Assembly (NCBI GenBank): GCA_029880285.1
Contig: JAOUOS010000009.1
Location: forward strand, 1 to 64,000
From: Spirochaetia bacterium
Lineage (GTDB): Bacteria; Spirochaetota; Leptospiria; Turneriellales; JAOUOS01
DNA length: 64,000 nucleotides
Direction of reading: 5' to 3'
Shown here: positions 24,746 through 32,205 of the stretch, one piece after another
How positions within the stretch are numbered: position 1 is the first letter of the stretch
How the letters are laid out: every line of letters starts with the position of its first letter
Made by a program: the position numbers and the translations under genes
The notes under the pieces: generated by a model
The model's database searches: none
What the model saw: only the letters and a program-made list of their open reading frames with translations
What the model was told of the DNA's origin: nothing

Positions 24746-25837
24746 CTAATTTTTTCTCTTTTTTATTTTTTGCTGTATTGTCAAAAGTTTCATTTGCATA
24801 GAAGCTTCTTCAAGATACAGGTACTTATCAATTAAAAAAATAGCTTTGTTATATTTTTTAAAATAATAATATAATATTACAAGAGCCTCTGGCAAAGCCT
24901 TTGAAAGCCCTTTTTTATAAGCTTTTCTAAAATATTTATATGACTGAATATAATTTTTTTTCTTTTTGTAAGCTTTAGCCATATAATACATATCTTCGGC
25001 ATCTACATTTGCCATACCTGAAATATTTTTAATAATAAAATCGGGATCTGTTTTTTTATTCTTTAAACGGTATATTTTATATTTATATTTTTTATTTTTA
25101 TCTATATCTGTAAAAGATTCATTTATGGCACTATTTATTTTTAAGGCAAGGGCCGCCATAGAAGCAATATCTGTTTGATTATGTAAAAATAATTTTTTTA
25201 ATAAAGTATCATCATTTTTTTTCTGGTATTCAAAATATGCCTGCCCTGCCATAGAACCGGGCAAATCATCTTGTCTTATCATTTCTAACACTGAATTTTC
25301 GTAATCAATTAAACGAGAACGCTTTTGCGGATATATTTTTCTAAGTATATGATACAAATCGAAATGTTCTAAAAAATGATTGGGAAATTTTTTTAAGAAT
25401 AGCTGATACCTGCTTTTAATAAGCGGAATATCAAACGATTTGCCGTTAAAAGTAACCAGATAATTAAAGTTTTGCCAAATATTATCTAAAAAAGAAAGCA
25501 TCGCGTTTTCATGTGCCATATTTTTTAAAAATATCTGTTCTAAATGAAAACCATCTTCTTTAAAATAACCAAGGCCCAACAAAAACGGAATGTTCGACGC
25601 CGTAAAACTTAAATTTACGCATTCAACATCAAAAAATAATATTTTCTTTGAATCATATTCGTTTTGGGCCAAAAAATTAATTTTTTTTTTAGCCTTTAAA
25701 ATTAATTTATAATTTAACGGATGTTTTTTAAAAAATAATTCTGCATGCTCTATTTTTTTTTCGCCGGTTTGTATTATCTTTTCTTTTTTTTTAGAATTAA
25801 AGTAAATGCTCAGTTTTTTTGAAGTGTTAGAAACCAT
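24746..25837 (-). CDS. YprB-like RNase H-fold exonuclease
   Basis: A 363-residue protein. Residues about 60-240 carry a DnaQ/RNase H-like exonuclease core: ILFFDVECVNL (first acidic pair), LVTFNGKSFDIPLIKSRY (second motif) and LFLHNQTDIASMAALA (third, with Asp). RLIDYENSVLEM and LPGSMAGQAYFEY also match the YprB ribonuclease H-like family. The C-terminal third (about 285-363) is a helical TPR-like segment. Its start overlaps the stop of the upstream unknown gene by one base (TAATG arrangement), indicating coupling. Substrate unknown, probably nucleic acid. Confidence 0.8.
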   Translation of the reverse strand: MVSNTSKKLSIYFNSKKKEKIIQTGEKKIEHAELFFKKHPLNYKLILKAKKKINFLAQNEYDSKKILFFDVECVNLSFTASNIPFLLGLGYFKEDGFHLEQIFLKNMAHENAMLSFLDNIWQNFNYLVTFNGKSFDIPLIKSRYQLFLKKFPNHFLEHFDLYHILRKIYPQKRSRLIDYENSVLEMIRQDDLPGSMAGQAYFEYQKKNDDTLLKKLFLHNQTDIASMAALALKINSAINESFTDIDKNKKYKYKIYRLKNKKTDPDFIIKNISGMANVDAEDMYYMAKAYKKKKNYIQSYKYFRKAYKKGLSKALPEALVILYYYFKKYNKAIFLIDKYLYLEEASMQMKLLTIQQKIKKRKN

Positions 25838-27258
25838 TACTCTAAAGGATACTTTTCTTTAGCGATACTTAGCAAATTTAATAAATCTCTCGAAAGAGTA
25901 TCTTTTAAACCTTCGTCCATTATCTGAAGCAGTATAATTTTAAGTTCACTTTGTTTAATACTTGTAGTATCTTTATTTTCATAAAGAGTAATCAACTGAG
26001 AATACATCTGCTGGGCCGTATGCGCGTTTAAGCCCCGTGCCTGGGTCTGCTTTAAAATATTTTGTATTGCTTTTAATATTTCGCTATAAGCTTCTGTTTC
26101 TTGCTTTACTTTTTTAATAATATCAACAGACACTTTATAATTTTTTGAGAGCTGATTAAAAACTTCCTGCCAATTCACCTGCTCATGCCTTAGTACCTTA
26201 TTAATATGATTATTTAAATTTAATGTTAGTTTATGCACAGGCGAAAGAGTTGAATACCATTTTTGATATCCCTCGCTGTCTTTTACTTTCATATACTTTG
26301 AAACTGTACTGCCTAAAGAAACATAATGCTTTAACAAAGTCTGCCGTGGAATTTTTAACAGATCATTATTTTGCTCTGTATTGACAGTAGTTTCTTTTTT
26401 TAGGACAAGCGGCCTTGAATGCTGAAATTCCGCGCCTTCTTTTTCAATTAATATCTGCCCTGGTAGTCTTGTGTCTTTTGGCTTTTGAGGTTCTTCTGGT
26501 ATTATTTTTTCTTCAAGCGCCGCGGCTTCTAATTTATTTTCTTGAGCAACATCTTTAGATAACTCAACATTCAATTCAAATTCTTCTTTATTTTCCCGTT
26601 CAAGTTTTAAAGGCGGCGCTAAGTTAAATAATTTTTCATACCCGTCTAAAAGTATACTTCCCGGTATGAGAATAGATTTGTTTTCTTCAATTATCGGTGC
26701 TGCTTTTTCGTTATTTGCATATTGATTTTGATTATTATTTGTTGCATTGTTCGAATGTACTTGACTATAATTCTCTTGAGGTTCATTTATATCTTCTTCT
26801 GCATCTTGTACTTCTATTTTTATTTTAAGAGGTGCCGCTTTCATGAATAAAGTACCATAAGCCTCTAGAAAACTGTTTGACACAGCTCTAAAAGGATTAT
26901 CAAATTTATCTTTCGCTTTAGGCAGTTCGGTTTGATACAGTTTGGCTTTTGTTTTTTCAAGAGAAGATAGAAAATAACGGCCTAGAAAAGAACTAAAACG
27001 TGCTTCATCAGATTCTCCTATGTATTCGGCTAATAAATTTAATTTTTCAAGGTAGTCTTCAAGTTTTGTAAAGTTTTTATCGGTAAATGCTTTTAACGTG
27101 TTAATCTTATTTTGTGTAACCGCCGGTTCTGCGTGTAAAACTTGTGTCATGTAATGAGATAAAAGCTGACGCATTGTAAAAAAATAAGACATTGATTCGC
27201 CATAAGTTGAAAACCCATAGCTGCCATTATCTTTTTTTATTACAATATCTTTAATCAT
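25837..27258 (-). CDS. Hypothetical protein with a recurring PG-xL short motif
   Basis: A 473-residue protein, not recognised. The N-terminus (about 20-105) and C-terminus (about 320-473) are helical. The middle is acidic, Asn/Gln-rich and probably disordered. A motif of about 24 residues recurs: FRAVSNSFLEAYGTLFMKAA, then IPGSILLDGYEKLFNLAPPL, then LPGQILIEKEGAEFQHSRPL, and a degenerate IPRQTLLKHYVSLGSTVSKY. No signal peptide or membrane segment is seen. It lies between aroQ (four bases upstream) and the nuclease gene (one-base overlap), so it is in the aroB-pepP operon. The repeats could be docking peptides for one partner; this is inference. Confidence 0.7.
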   Translation of the reverse strand: MIKDIVIKKDNGSYGFSTYGESMSYFFTMRQLLSHYMTQVLHAEPAVTQNKINTLKAFTDKNFTKLEDYLEKLNLLAEYIGESDEARFSSFLGRYFLSSLEKTKAKLYQTELPKAKDKFDNPFRAVSNSFLEAYGTLFMKAAPLKIKIEVQDAEEDINEPQENYSQVHSNNATNNNQNQYANNEKAAPIIEENKSILIPGSILLDGYEKLFNLAPPLKLERENKEEFELNVELSKDVAQENKLEAAALEEKIIPEEPQKPKDTRLPGQILIEKEGAEFQHSRPLVLKKETTVNTEQNNDLLKIPRQTLLKHYVSLGSTVSKYMKVKDSEGYQKWYSTLSPVHKLTLNLNNHINKVLRHEQVNWQEVFNQLSKNYKVSVDIIKKVKQETEAYSEILKAIQNILKQTQARGLNAHTAQQMYSQLITLYENKDTTSIKQSELKIILLQIMDEGLKDTLSRDLLNLLSIAKEKYPLE

Positions 27259-27262
27259 AAAT

Positions 27263-27691
27263 CTACATATTATCTTTAAAATAATTTAGAGCCAACAGAT
27301 ACCCTTTCATACCAAGACCGGCTATTATTCCCTCTGCTATATCGCTAAAATAAGATTTTTTTCTGAACTCTTCTCTAGCGTATATATTTGATATATGTAC
27401 TTCAATAAAAGGAATTTTAACCGAAAGTACAGCGTCTCTTATCGCGAGGCTTGTGTGAGTAAAAGCTCCTGGGTTAAAAATAAAAGCATTTATTTTTTCT
27501 TTTGGCAAATTTTGAATATAGTCAATTAAATTTCCTTCATGGTTGCTTTGCATAAAAGAAAGCTGAACATCACTGCCCGCTTCTTTTGTTAATTTTTTTT
27601 CAAGCTCTTCAAGAGTAAAAGCGCCATAATGCTCTTTTTCTCTAATGCCCAACATATTTAAATTGGGGCCGTTTATAACCGCTATTTTCAT
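27263..27691 (-). CDS. aroQ: Type II 3-dehydroquinate dehydratase
   Basis: Third step of the shikimate pathway. The 142-residue length fits the dodecameric type II enzyme. Seen are INGPNLNMLGIRE with the flexible catalytic loop and Tyr22, QSNHEGNLIDYIQ, FNPGAFTHTSLAIRDA with the catalytic His, and EVHISNIYAREEFRKKS. Its ATG overlaps the aroB stop by four bases (ATGA), so the two consecutive pathway steps are coupled. Confidence 0.96.
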   Translation of the reverse strand: MKIAVINGPNLNMLGIREKEHYGAFTLEELEKKLTKEAGSDVQLSFMQSNHEGNLIDYIQNLPKEKINAFIFNPGAFTHTSLAIRDAVLSVKIPFIEVHISNIYAREEFRKKSYFSDIAEGIIAGLGMKGYLLALNYFKDNM

Positions 27692-28782
27692 AGTTTATAA
27701 AATTCCTTTAATGCTAAAAATAATTTTTTACTTTCAACTGGTTTTGGTAAAAGATATTGGCCAATATCTTTCAACATAACAAAATATATCTCTTCTTTTT
27801 TATTTTTTTTATCTTTTTTCATTAATTCTAAAAGTTCTTCTGCCTTTGGTTTCTTTTGCCCCGGTAAATTTGAAATATTTTTATTTAATTTTAAATTTGT
27901 TAAGATATCAATAATTCTATGGTATTTTTTCTCTTCTAAAATTCCCTGTCTATAAGAAAAAAAAGCCGCAAAAGAAAGACCAATGGATACTGCTTCGCCG
28001 TGATTTATATACTTATAATTATACCAGCTTTCTATAGCATGGGCAAGAGTATGCCCCAGATTTAAAATTCCGCGTAAAAGATTTTCTTTTTCATCTTTTT
28101 CAACCACAGCCGCCTTAACTAATACGCTTTCTTTTGAAAGTAAATTCATAATATTTATATTCTTATTTAATATATTCTCTACGTTTTTTTCAAGAAAGCT
28201 GAAAAATACTTTATTCATAATAAGAGCAGATTTAACCGCTTCTGCCAATCCGCAGTTTATTTCTCTTTTGGGCAAAGTTTTTAAAAATTCACAGCAGATG
28301 AATACAGCCTTAGGCTGATAAAAAGTACCCGCCATGTTTTTACCTTGTGAAAGATTTACGCCTGTTTTGCCCCCCACAGAAGAATCTACCATTGCCAGTA
28401 AAGTTGTGGGAACTTGAACAAATGAAATACCCCGCGCGTAAATAGAAGCGGCAAAACCGGTAATATCGCCTATTACCCCGCCCCCAAAAGCAATCAAAAG
28501 AGAATCTCTGTTAAAATTTTCTTTTAAAAGTTTTTCACTTATTTCTTCAATGGTTTTTATCCTCTTTGTTTTTTCGCCGTCAGGTAATATAATGAGTAAT
28601 GAATTTTTAAATAGATTATTTATTTCTTTTTTATAAATGCCATATATTTTTGTGTTGGTTATAACAGCTGTTTTTCTGCCTTCTGTGAATTTTTCAATAT
28701 CTTTTTTTAAAGATAGTATCAAATCTTGCCATATTACTGAATAGCTGTTTTCACCTAAATTTACTTTAATTTGATCTTTCAC
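27688..28782 (-). CDS. aroB: 3-dehydroquinate synthase
   Basis: Second step of the shikimate pathway; NAD- and metal-dependent ring closure of DAHP. 364 residues. Seen are PDGEKTKRIKTIEEI, AFGGGVIGDITGFAASIYARG (NAD-binding glycine motif), PTTLLAMVDSSVGGKTGVNL, LAEAVKSALI and the metal-binding histidines in NLGHTLAHAIE and NHGEAVSIG. The start is GTG at 28782; a nearby ATG (28796) is out of frame and closes after ten codons. It is the first gene of the run aroB-aroQ-hypothetical-nuclease-pepP. Confidence 0.96.
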   Translation of the reverse strand: MKDQIKVNLGENSYSVIWQDLILSLKKDIEKFTEGRKTAVITNTKIYGIYKKEINNLFKNSLLIILPDGEKTKRIKTIEEISEKLLKENFNRDSLLIAFGGGVIGDITGFAASIYARGISFVQVPTTLLAMVDSSVGGKTGVNLSQGKNMAGTFYQPKAVFICCEFLKTLPKREINCGLAEAVKSALIMNKVFFSFLEKNVENILNKNINIMNLLSKESVLVKAAVVEKDEKENLLRGILNLGHTLAHAIESWYNYKYINHGEAVSIGLSFAAFFSYRQGILEEKKYHRIIDILTNLKLNKNISNLPGQKKPKAEELLELMKKDKKNKKEEIYFVMLKDIGQYLLPKPVESKKLFLALKEFYKL

Positions 28783-28927
28783 TTAATTCAGCTTTCATTT
28801 TACTTTCTGGATGTAAAATAGATTTTTCACTTTTACTTTCTATTTTTATTAAATTTATATTTACACCATAAATATTTTATATTTTCTGCGCATACAAAGA
28901 ATAATAAAAGTTTTATGCTTTTATTAT

Positions 28928-28933
28928 TATAAT
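28928..28933 (+). promoter_or_regulatory. -10 box of the tRNA-Phe gene
   Basis: TATAAT 14 bases before the mature tRNA. No good -35 is visible at 17 bases. The region 28783-28927 is otherwise AT-rich without features. Confidence 0.45.
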
Positions 28934-28947
28934 TACATTCACATCTT

Positions 28948-29020
28948 GGCCAGATAGCTCAGTCGGTAGAGCAGGGGACTGAAAATCCCCGTGTCGGGAG
29001 TTCGAATCTCTCTCTGGCCA
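28948..29020 (+). tRNA. tRNA-Phe (GAA)
   Basis: Acceptor arms GGCCAGA (28948-28954) and TCTGGCC (29013-29019) pair fully, with discriminator A at 29020. The D-arm has AGCTCAGTCGGTAGAGC. The anticodon arm is GGGGA-CTGAAAA-TCCCC with anticodon GAA. The T-arm has GGGAG-TTCGAAT-CTCTC. Length is 73 bases, with no encoded CCA tail. Confidence 0.97.
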
Positions 29021-29027
29021 ATATTTC

Positions 29028-29492
29028 TTACTCAAAAGCAATTTGTACAATATTTGAATGAAAAGATTCCCTTTCGCCGTCAAAAGCGGTTACTGTAAAA
29101 TAATAGACACCCGCCCCTTCATAATAATTTTCTATATAATCTTCAAATGAAAACTCGCGATTTTTACTTTCATTTTTATCCCAAATATATACAATATCTT
29201 CATCTAAATAGTATGCCTCGGGCAATAATTTATAATAACAGTATACAAAATATGTTGAAACGGGTAAATTTGTATCAGGATCAATTGATTCGGTCCATTG
29301 TATTGATATATTTTCAGTGTTATAACTTAACTCGGGAGTTAGCGGTTTTTCGCCGCCGGCAATATTCGCGTTGTCTTTATAATAATCTTCACTAATAGGA
29401 TCACTTAAAGAACAAAAATTAATAAAAACAATAATTAATAATAATTGAATATATTTTATTTTTTTAAACCGGAAAAAAAATAATATTTTCAT
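29028..29492 (-). CDS. Small lipoprotein with fibronectin III-like fold
   Basis: A 154-residue exported protein. A basic N-terminus and hydrophobic stretch end at VFINFC (Cys27), a relaxed lipobox. The remainder reads as one Fn3-like beta-sandwich: PLTPELSYNTENISIQWTES at the start and GVYYFTVTAFDGERESFHSN at the end, with the WTES and YYFTVTAFD strands characteristic. Its ATG overlaps the upstream gene stop by four bases. Function unknown; it probably works with the preceding lipoprotein. Confidence 0.65.
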   Translation of the reverse strand: MKILFFFRFKKIKYIQLLLIIVFINFCSLSDPISEDYYKDNANIAGGEKPLTPELSYNTENISIQWTESIDPDTNLPVSTYFVYCYYKLLPEAYYLDEDIVYIWDKNESKNREFSFEDYIENYYEGAGVYYFTVTAFDGERESFHSNIVQIAFE

Positions 29493-30037
29493 TTTTCTAT
29501 GATACCATATTTTACTATGTTTTTATTAACTAAAAACGCGTTAGTAATAATTCGGTTGTTGTGAATAATATACCCCGATTCTAATAAAATTCCCGCTTTA
29601 TTAATATATTCTTTTGTTTTTTTAATATCACTTTGAAACATATAAGTTAAAGCAATGTTATTATAATATTTTGCCATTAATTCTATGTCATTAGAAATTT
29701 TATTAATTTCTTCTAATAATAATTTTCCCGCTTCACTTTTTTTGCCTTCTAATAAAAAATGATAACTTTTTTTTAAGTAGTTATCATCACAAAAAACATA
29801 CAAAATATTTTCTTCTGTAAATGATGAATCTGCTTTATTTTCCCACGGTGCCTCGGCAGGATTAACTCTATCATTTACTTTAGCTTCTGCCTTATAATAT
29901 TGGTAAGGCAGAGGAACCATATACTGAAAGCGCAGTTTCTTAGGAGACATTGCGCAAAAAATAAAATTAAAAAAAATGATCAATAAAACATTTATTTTTA
30001 ATAAAAAAAACCAGTTAATATACATTTTATTTTTCAT
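29489..30037 (-). CDS. Putative lipoprotein with TPR-like helices
   Basis: A 182-residue protein, not recognised. The N-terminal hydrophobic segment (8-27) ends FNFIFC (Cys28), a relaxed lipobox. Residues about 85-165 form helices with TPR character (KKSYHFLLEGKKSEAGKLLL, then YYNNIALTYMFQSDIKKTKE). It is translationally coupled to the Fn3-like lipoprotein. The start lies opposite the pth gene, so the two are divergently transcribed from a very short region. Confidence 0.6.
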   Translation of the reverse strand: MKNKMYINWFFLLKINVLLIIFFNFIFCAMSPKKLRFQYMVPLPYQYYKAEAKVNDRVNPAEAPWENKADSSFTEENILYVFCDDNYLKKSYHFLLEGKKSEAGKLLLEEINKISNDIELMAKYYNNIALTYMFQSDIKKTKEYINKAGILLESGYIIHNNRIITNAFLVNKNIVKYGIIEK

Positions 30038-30094
30038 TTTTTATTGTCTAAAGGGTTTAGGTTGACAGTGTGTCAAATAAAACAGTTTGAATTC

Positions 30095-30607
30095 ATGCGG
30101 TTGTTTGTCGGTTTGGGTAATCCGGGTAAAAAATATATTCATACTCGCCATAACGCGGGTTCCATTATTCTTCAAAAAATAACTGAATCTTGTAAATTTC
30201 ATGAAAACAAAAACTTAAAAGCAATTTACGGTTCTATTGAACTTAAAGATACAAAAATTATATTCCTTTTTCCATTAACTTTTATGAATTTATCGGGTGA
30301 AAGTGTTTTAGCCGCTTTAAAATATTTCAATCTTAATATTAATGATACTGTTGTTTTTCATGATGAAATTGAACTGCCCGAAGGCTCTCTTAGATACAAA
30401 CTTGGCGGCGGACACAAGGGCCATAACGGCTTGAGAAATATTATACAAAAATGCGGAGGTGACTTTCATAGAATAAGAATAGGCGTAGGCCGCCCTGCTG
30501 ATGATAGAATATCAGTGGCCGATTATGTGCTTATGCCGTCTGATTTAAGTTTTTTGCCCGATAAAAATGCGGTAGAAAGATTACTAGAAAATCATAAATT
30601 ATGGTAA
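30095..30607 (+). CDS. pth: Peptidyl-tRNA hydrolase
   Basis: Cleaves peptidyl-tRNA released from stalled ribosomes. The protein is 170 residues from the ATG at 30095. The frame is open 17 codons upstream, but family members begin MRLFVGLGNPGKKY exactly as here. Catalytic residues are Asn9, His19 (YIHTRHNAG) and the Asp in VFHDEIELP. The tRNA-binding LGGGHKGHNGLRNI is present. No ribosome site is visible. A palindrome TTGACA-GTG-TGTCAA (30062-30076) lies just upstream. The C-terminus is short but complete. Confidence 0.93.
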   Translation: MRLFVGLGNPGKKYIHTRHNAGSIILQKITESCKFHENKNLKAIYGSIELKDTKIIFLFPLTFMNLSGESVLAALKYFNLNINDTVVFHDEIELPEGSLRYKLGGGHKGHNGLRNIIQKCGGDFHRIRIGVGRPADDRISVADYVLMPSDLSFLPDKNAVERLLENHKLW

Positions 30608-30675
30608 AGATAAGCCTTTGGCAATTGAACTTGCCACGTTGGGGCTGTCAGGGTTAACTGTAACTTTGCATAAAG

Positions 30676-30702
30676 AAAGACTGGTGGTCGGGATAGACAT
30701 CT
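30676..30702. repeat. Short dispersed repeat, copy 2
   Basis: CTGGTGGTCGGGATAGACAT (30680-30699) differs by one base from the minus strand at 22419-22441. It lies between the convergent pth and FG-GAP genes. Confidence 0.5.
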
Positions 30703-30738
30703 TTTTTATTAATATACTGTTTATTATTATTAAAAATA

Positions 30739-32205
30739 TCACTCCCCGGCGAACCGTACTAAAAATATTTTCTTTCTATCATATTCTTCAAGAACTTGGG
30801 GTAAAAAAATAATAAGTTCATCTTTTCCTGCGGGGTTAGTTACTGTTTTTAAAATACCATAGCTGGGCACATTAATATTCTGCCAGAATTCAACATCATG
30901 AGAATTATCGCCTTTGTATATGGCCATCTCACGAAGCGTGTGCCCCAGTACAAAATCGGTATTTGAATCTGCGTTAAAATCACCCGTGGTAAAACCGGGA
31001 AAAAGACTACCCTCTGCGTCAAATGAAAGAGAAACATTATTTTCTTCAACTATTTGTTTATTTTCAATAGATAAAAAAGCGGCGTTAATTAAAATTTTTC
31101 TTCTTACAATATAGTTTATAAAAAATGTAACCCCCGGATCTATAGTTGGTATAATTAATTTTTTTTTCATATTAAACGAAGCCACAAGAGGTGAAAAAAA
31201 CCCGCCCTGCTGTATAAAGAATGTTTTATTGCTTGAATCAGGAATAAAGTTTTTACCCCAAAAAACAAATATCTCGGTTCTTATTTTTAATCCCAACCCT
31301 TTTATTATTGAAAATATTAAATCTGGATTATTGTCATTATTTAAATCATCAACTTCAACGTAAGAAGCGTATACTTCTGAAAGTTCAACAGGAAACACCC
31401 GTAAAATTGTTTGGTTAAAAGGCATAATATTATTTTTTTGCAATTGGCTCAAATAAAAGTAAACCTTGTTTTCGGTGCGGCAGTACGCATCTAATATGGT
31501 ATCGTTATTTAAGTCTTTAAAATAAAGTCTGGGTATAAAAGACTGCGCCCTAACCGTGTTAGACCTTCTATCAGAATTTTTCCATACTCTGTCTGAAAAT
31601 TTACTTATAAAATCAAAAGGCATAACCGATTTTTTAATATATCTGCCCAAATTATTTTCAAAAAAATAAAATTTTCCAACACCGGGCAATATTAAATCAA
31701 AATCTTTATCGTTATCAATGTCAGCGCCAAGAGTAATTCTTTCGACATTTACCGTGTAGTAAGGCGCGAAAAAATATTCTTTAATATTTATTTTTTCACG
31801 TTTTATAAAGTTTGAATTATTATTTTGATATCTTACAAAAACCCCTTCAGGACCAAATTCAATTAAATCATCATATCCATCGCCGTTTATATCACCAAAA
31901 TCAAAAGCCGAAATGTTTTTTGAAAAACGAATAGCGCTTGAAATTATAAAATCTTTGTTTAGTATCGTAATTGTTCTTTCAAATACCGCGAAATATGAAT
32001 TATCTTCGCCTGAAAAAAAAGATCCTGCTGTCTCAGGTATAAAAGACAAAGTAGTTTCAAAAACATGGGCTTCTTTTGAATTCGCGATTAGAGATTGAAT
32101 TATACCCAAACCAAAAAAAATAAAAATATAAAAATATTTTTTATTTATATAAAACGCCACCATAAAGCGCCGCCAAAATATTTTCATAGAATTAAATTTT
32201 TTCAA
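30739..32205 (-). CDS. FG-GAP/VCBS repeat protein, exported
   Basis: A 488-residue protein with a basic N-terminus and hydrophobic segment (about 22-42) serving as signal or anchor. Calcium-binding FG-GAP loops repeat through it: DINGDGYDDLI, DIDNDKDFDLI, DLNNDTILDAY, DLNNDNNPDLI and DFNADSNTDFV. Five loops suggest a beta-propeller of the integrin alpha type. It is probably periplasmic or surface-located; ligand unknown. Its first 14 bases overlap the end of the helicase gene, so the true start may be a later Met (Met7 or Met15). Confidence 0.78.
   Translation of the reverse strand: MKKFNSMKIFWRRFMVAFYINKKYFYIFIFFGLGIIQSLIANSKEAHVFETTLSFIPETAGSFFSGEDNSYFAVFERTITILNKDFIISSAIRFSKNISAFDFGDINGDGYDDLIEFGPEGVFVRYQNNNSNFIKREKINIKEYFFAPYYTVNVERITLGADIDNDKDFDLILPGVGKFYFFENNLGRYIKKSVMPFDFISKFSDRVWKNSDRRSNTVRAQSFIPRLYFKDLNNDTILDAYCRTENKVYFYLSQLQKNNIMPFNQTILRVFPVELSEVYASYVEVDDLNNDNNPDLIFSIIKGLGLKIRTEIFVFWGKNFIPDSSNKTFFIQQGGFFSPLVASFNMKKKLIIPTIDPGVTFFINYIVRRKILINAAFLSIENKQIVEENNVSLSFDAEGSLFPGFTTGDFNADSNTDFVLGHTLREMAIYKGDNSHDVEFWQNINVPSYGILKTVTNPAGKDELIIFLPQVLEEYDRKKIFLVRFAGE

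Noticed and set aside
30618..30812. 64-codon ORF after pth
   Set aside because: It runs through a dispersed repeat and antisense into the FG-GAP gene; no ribosome site.
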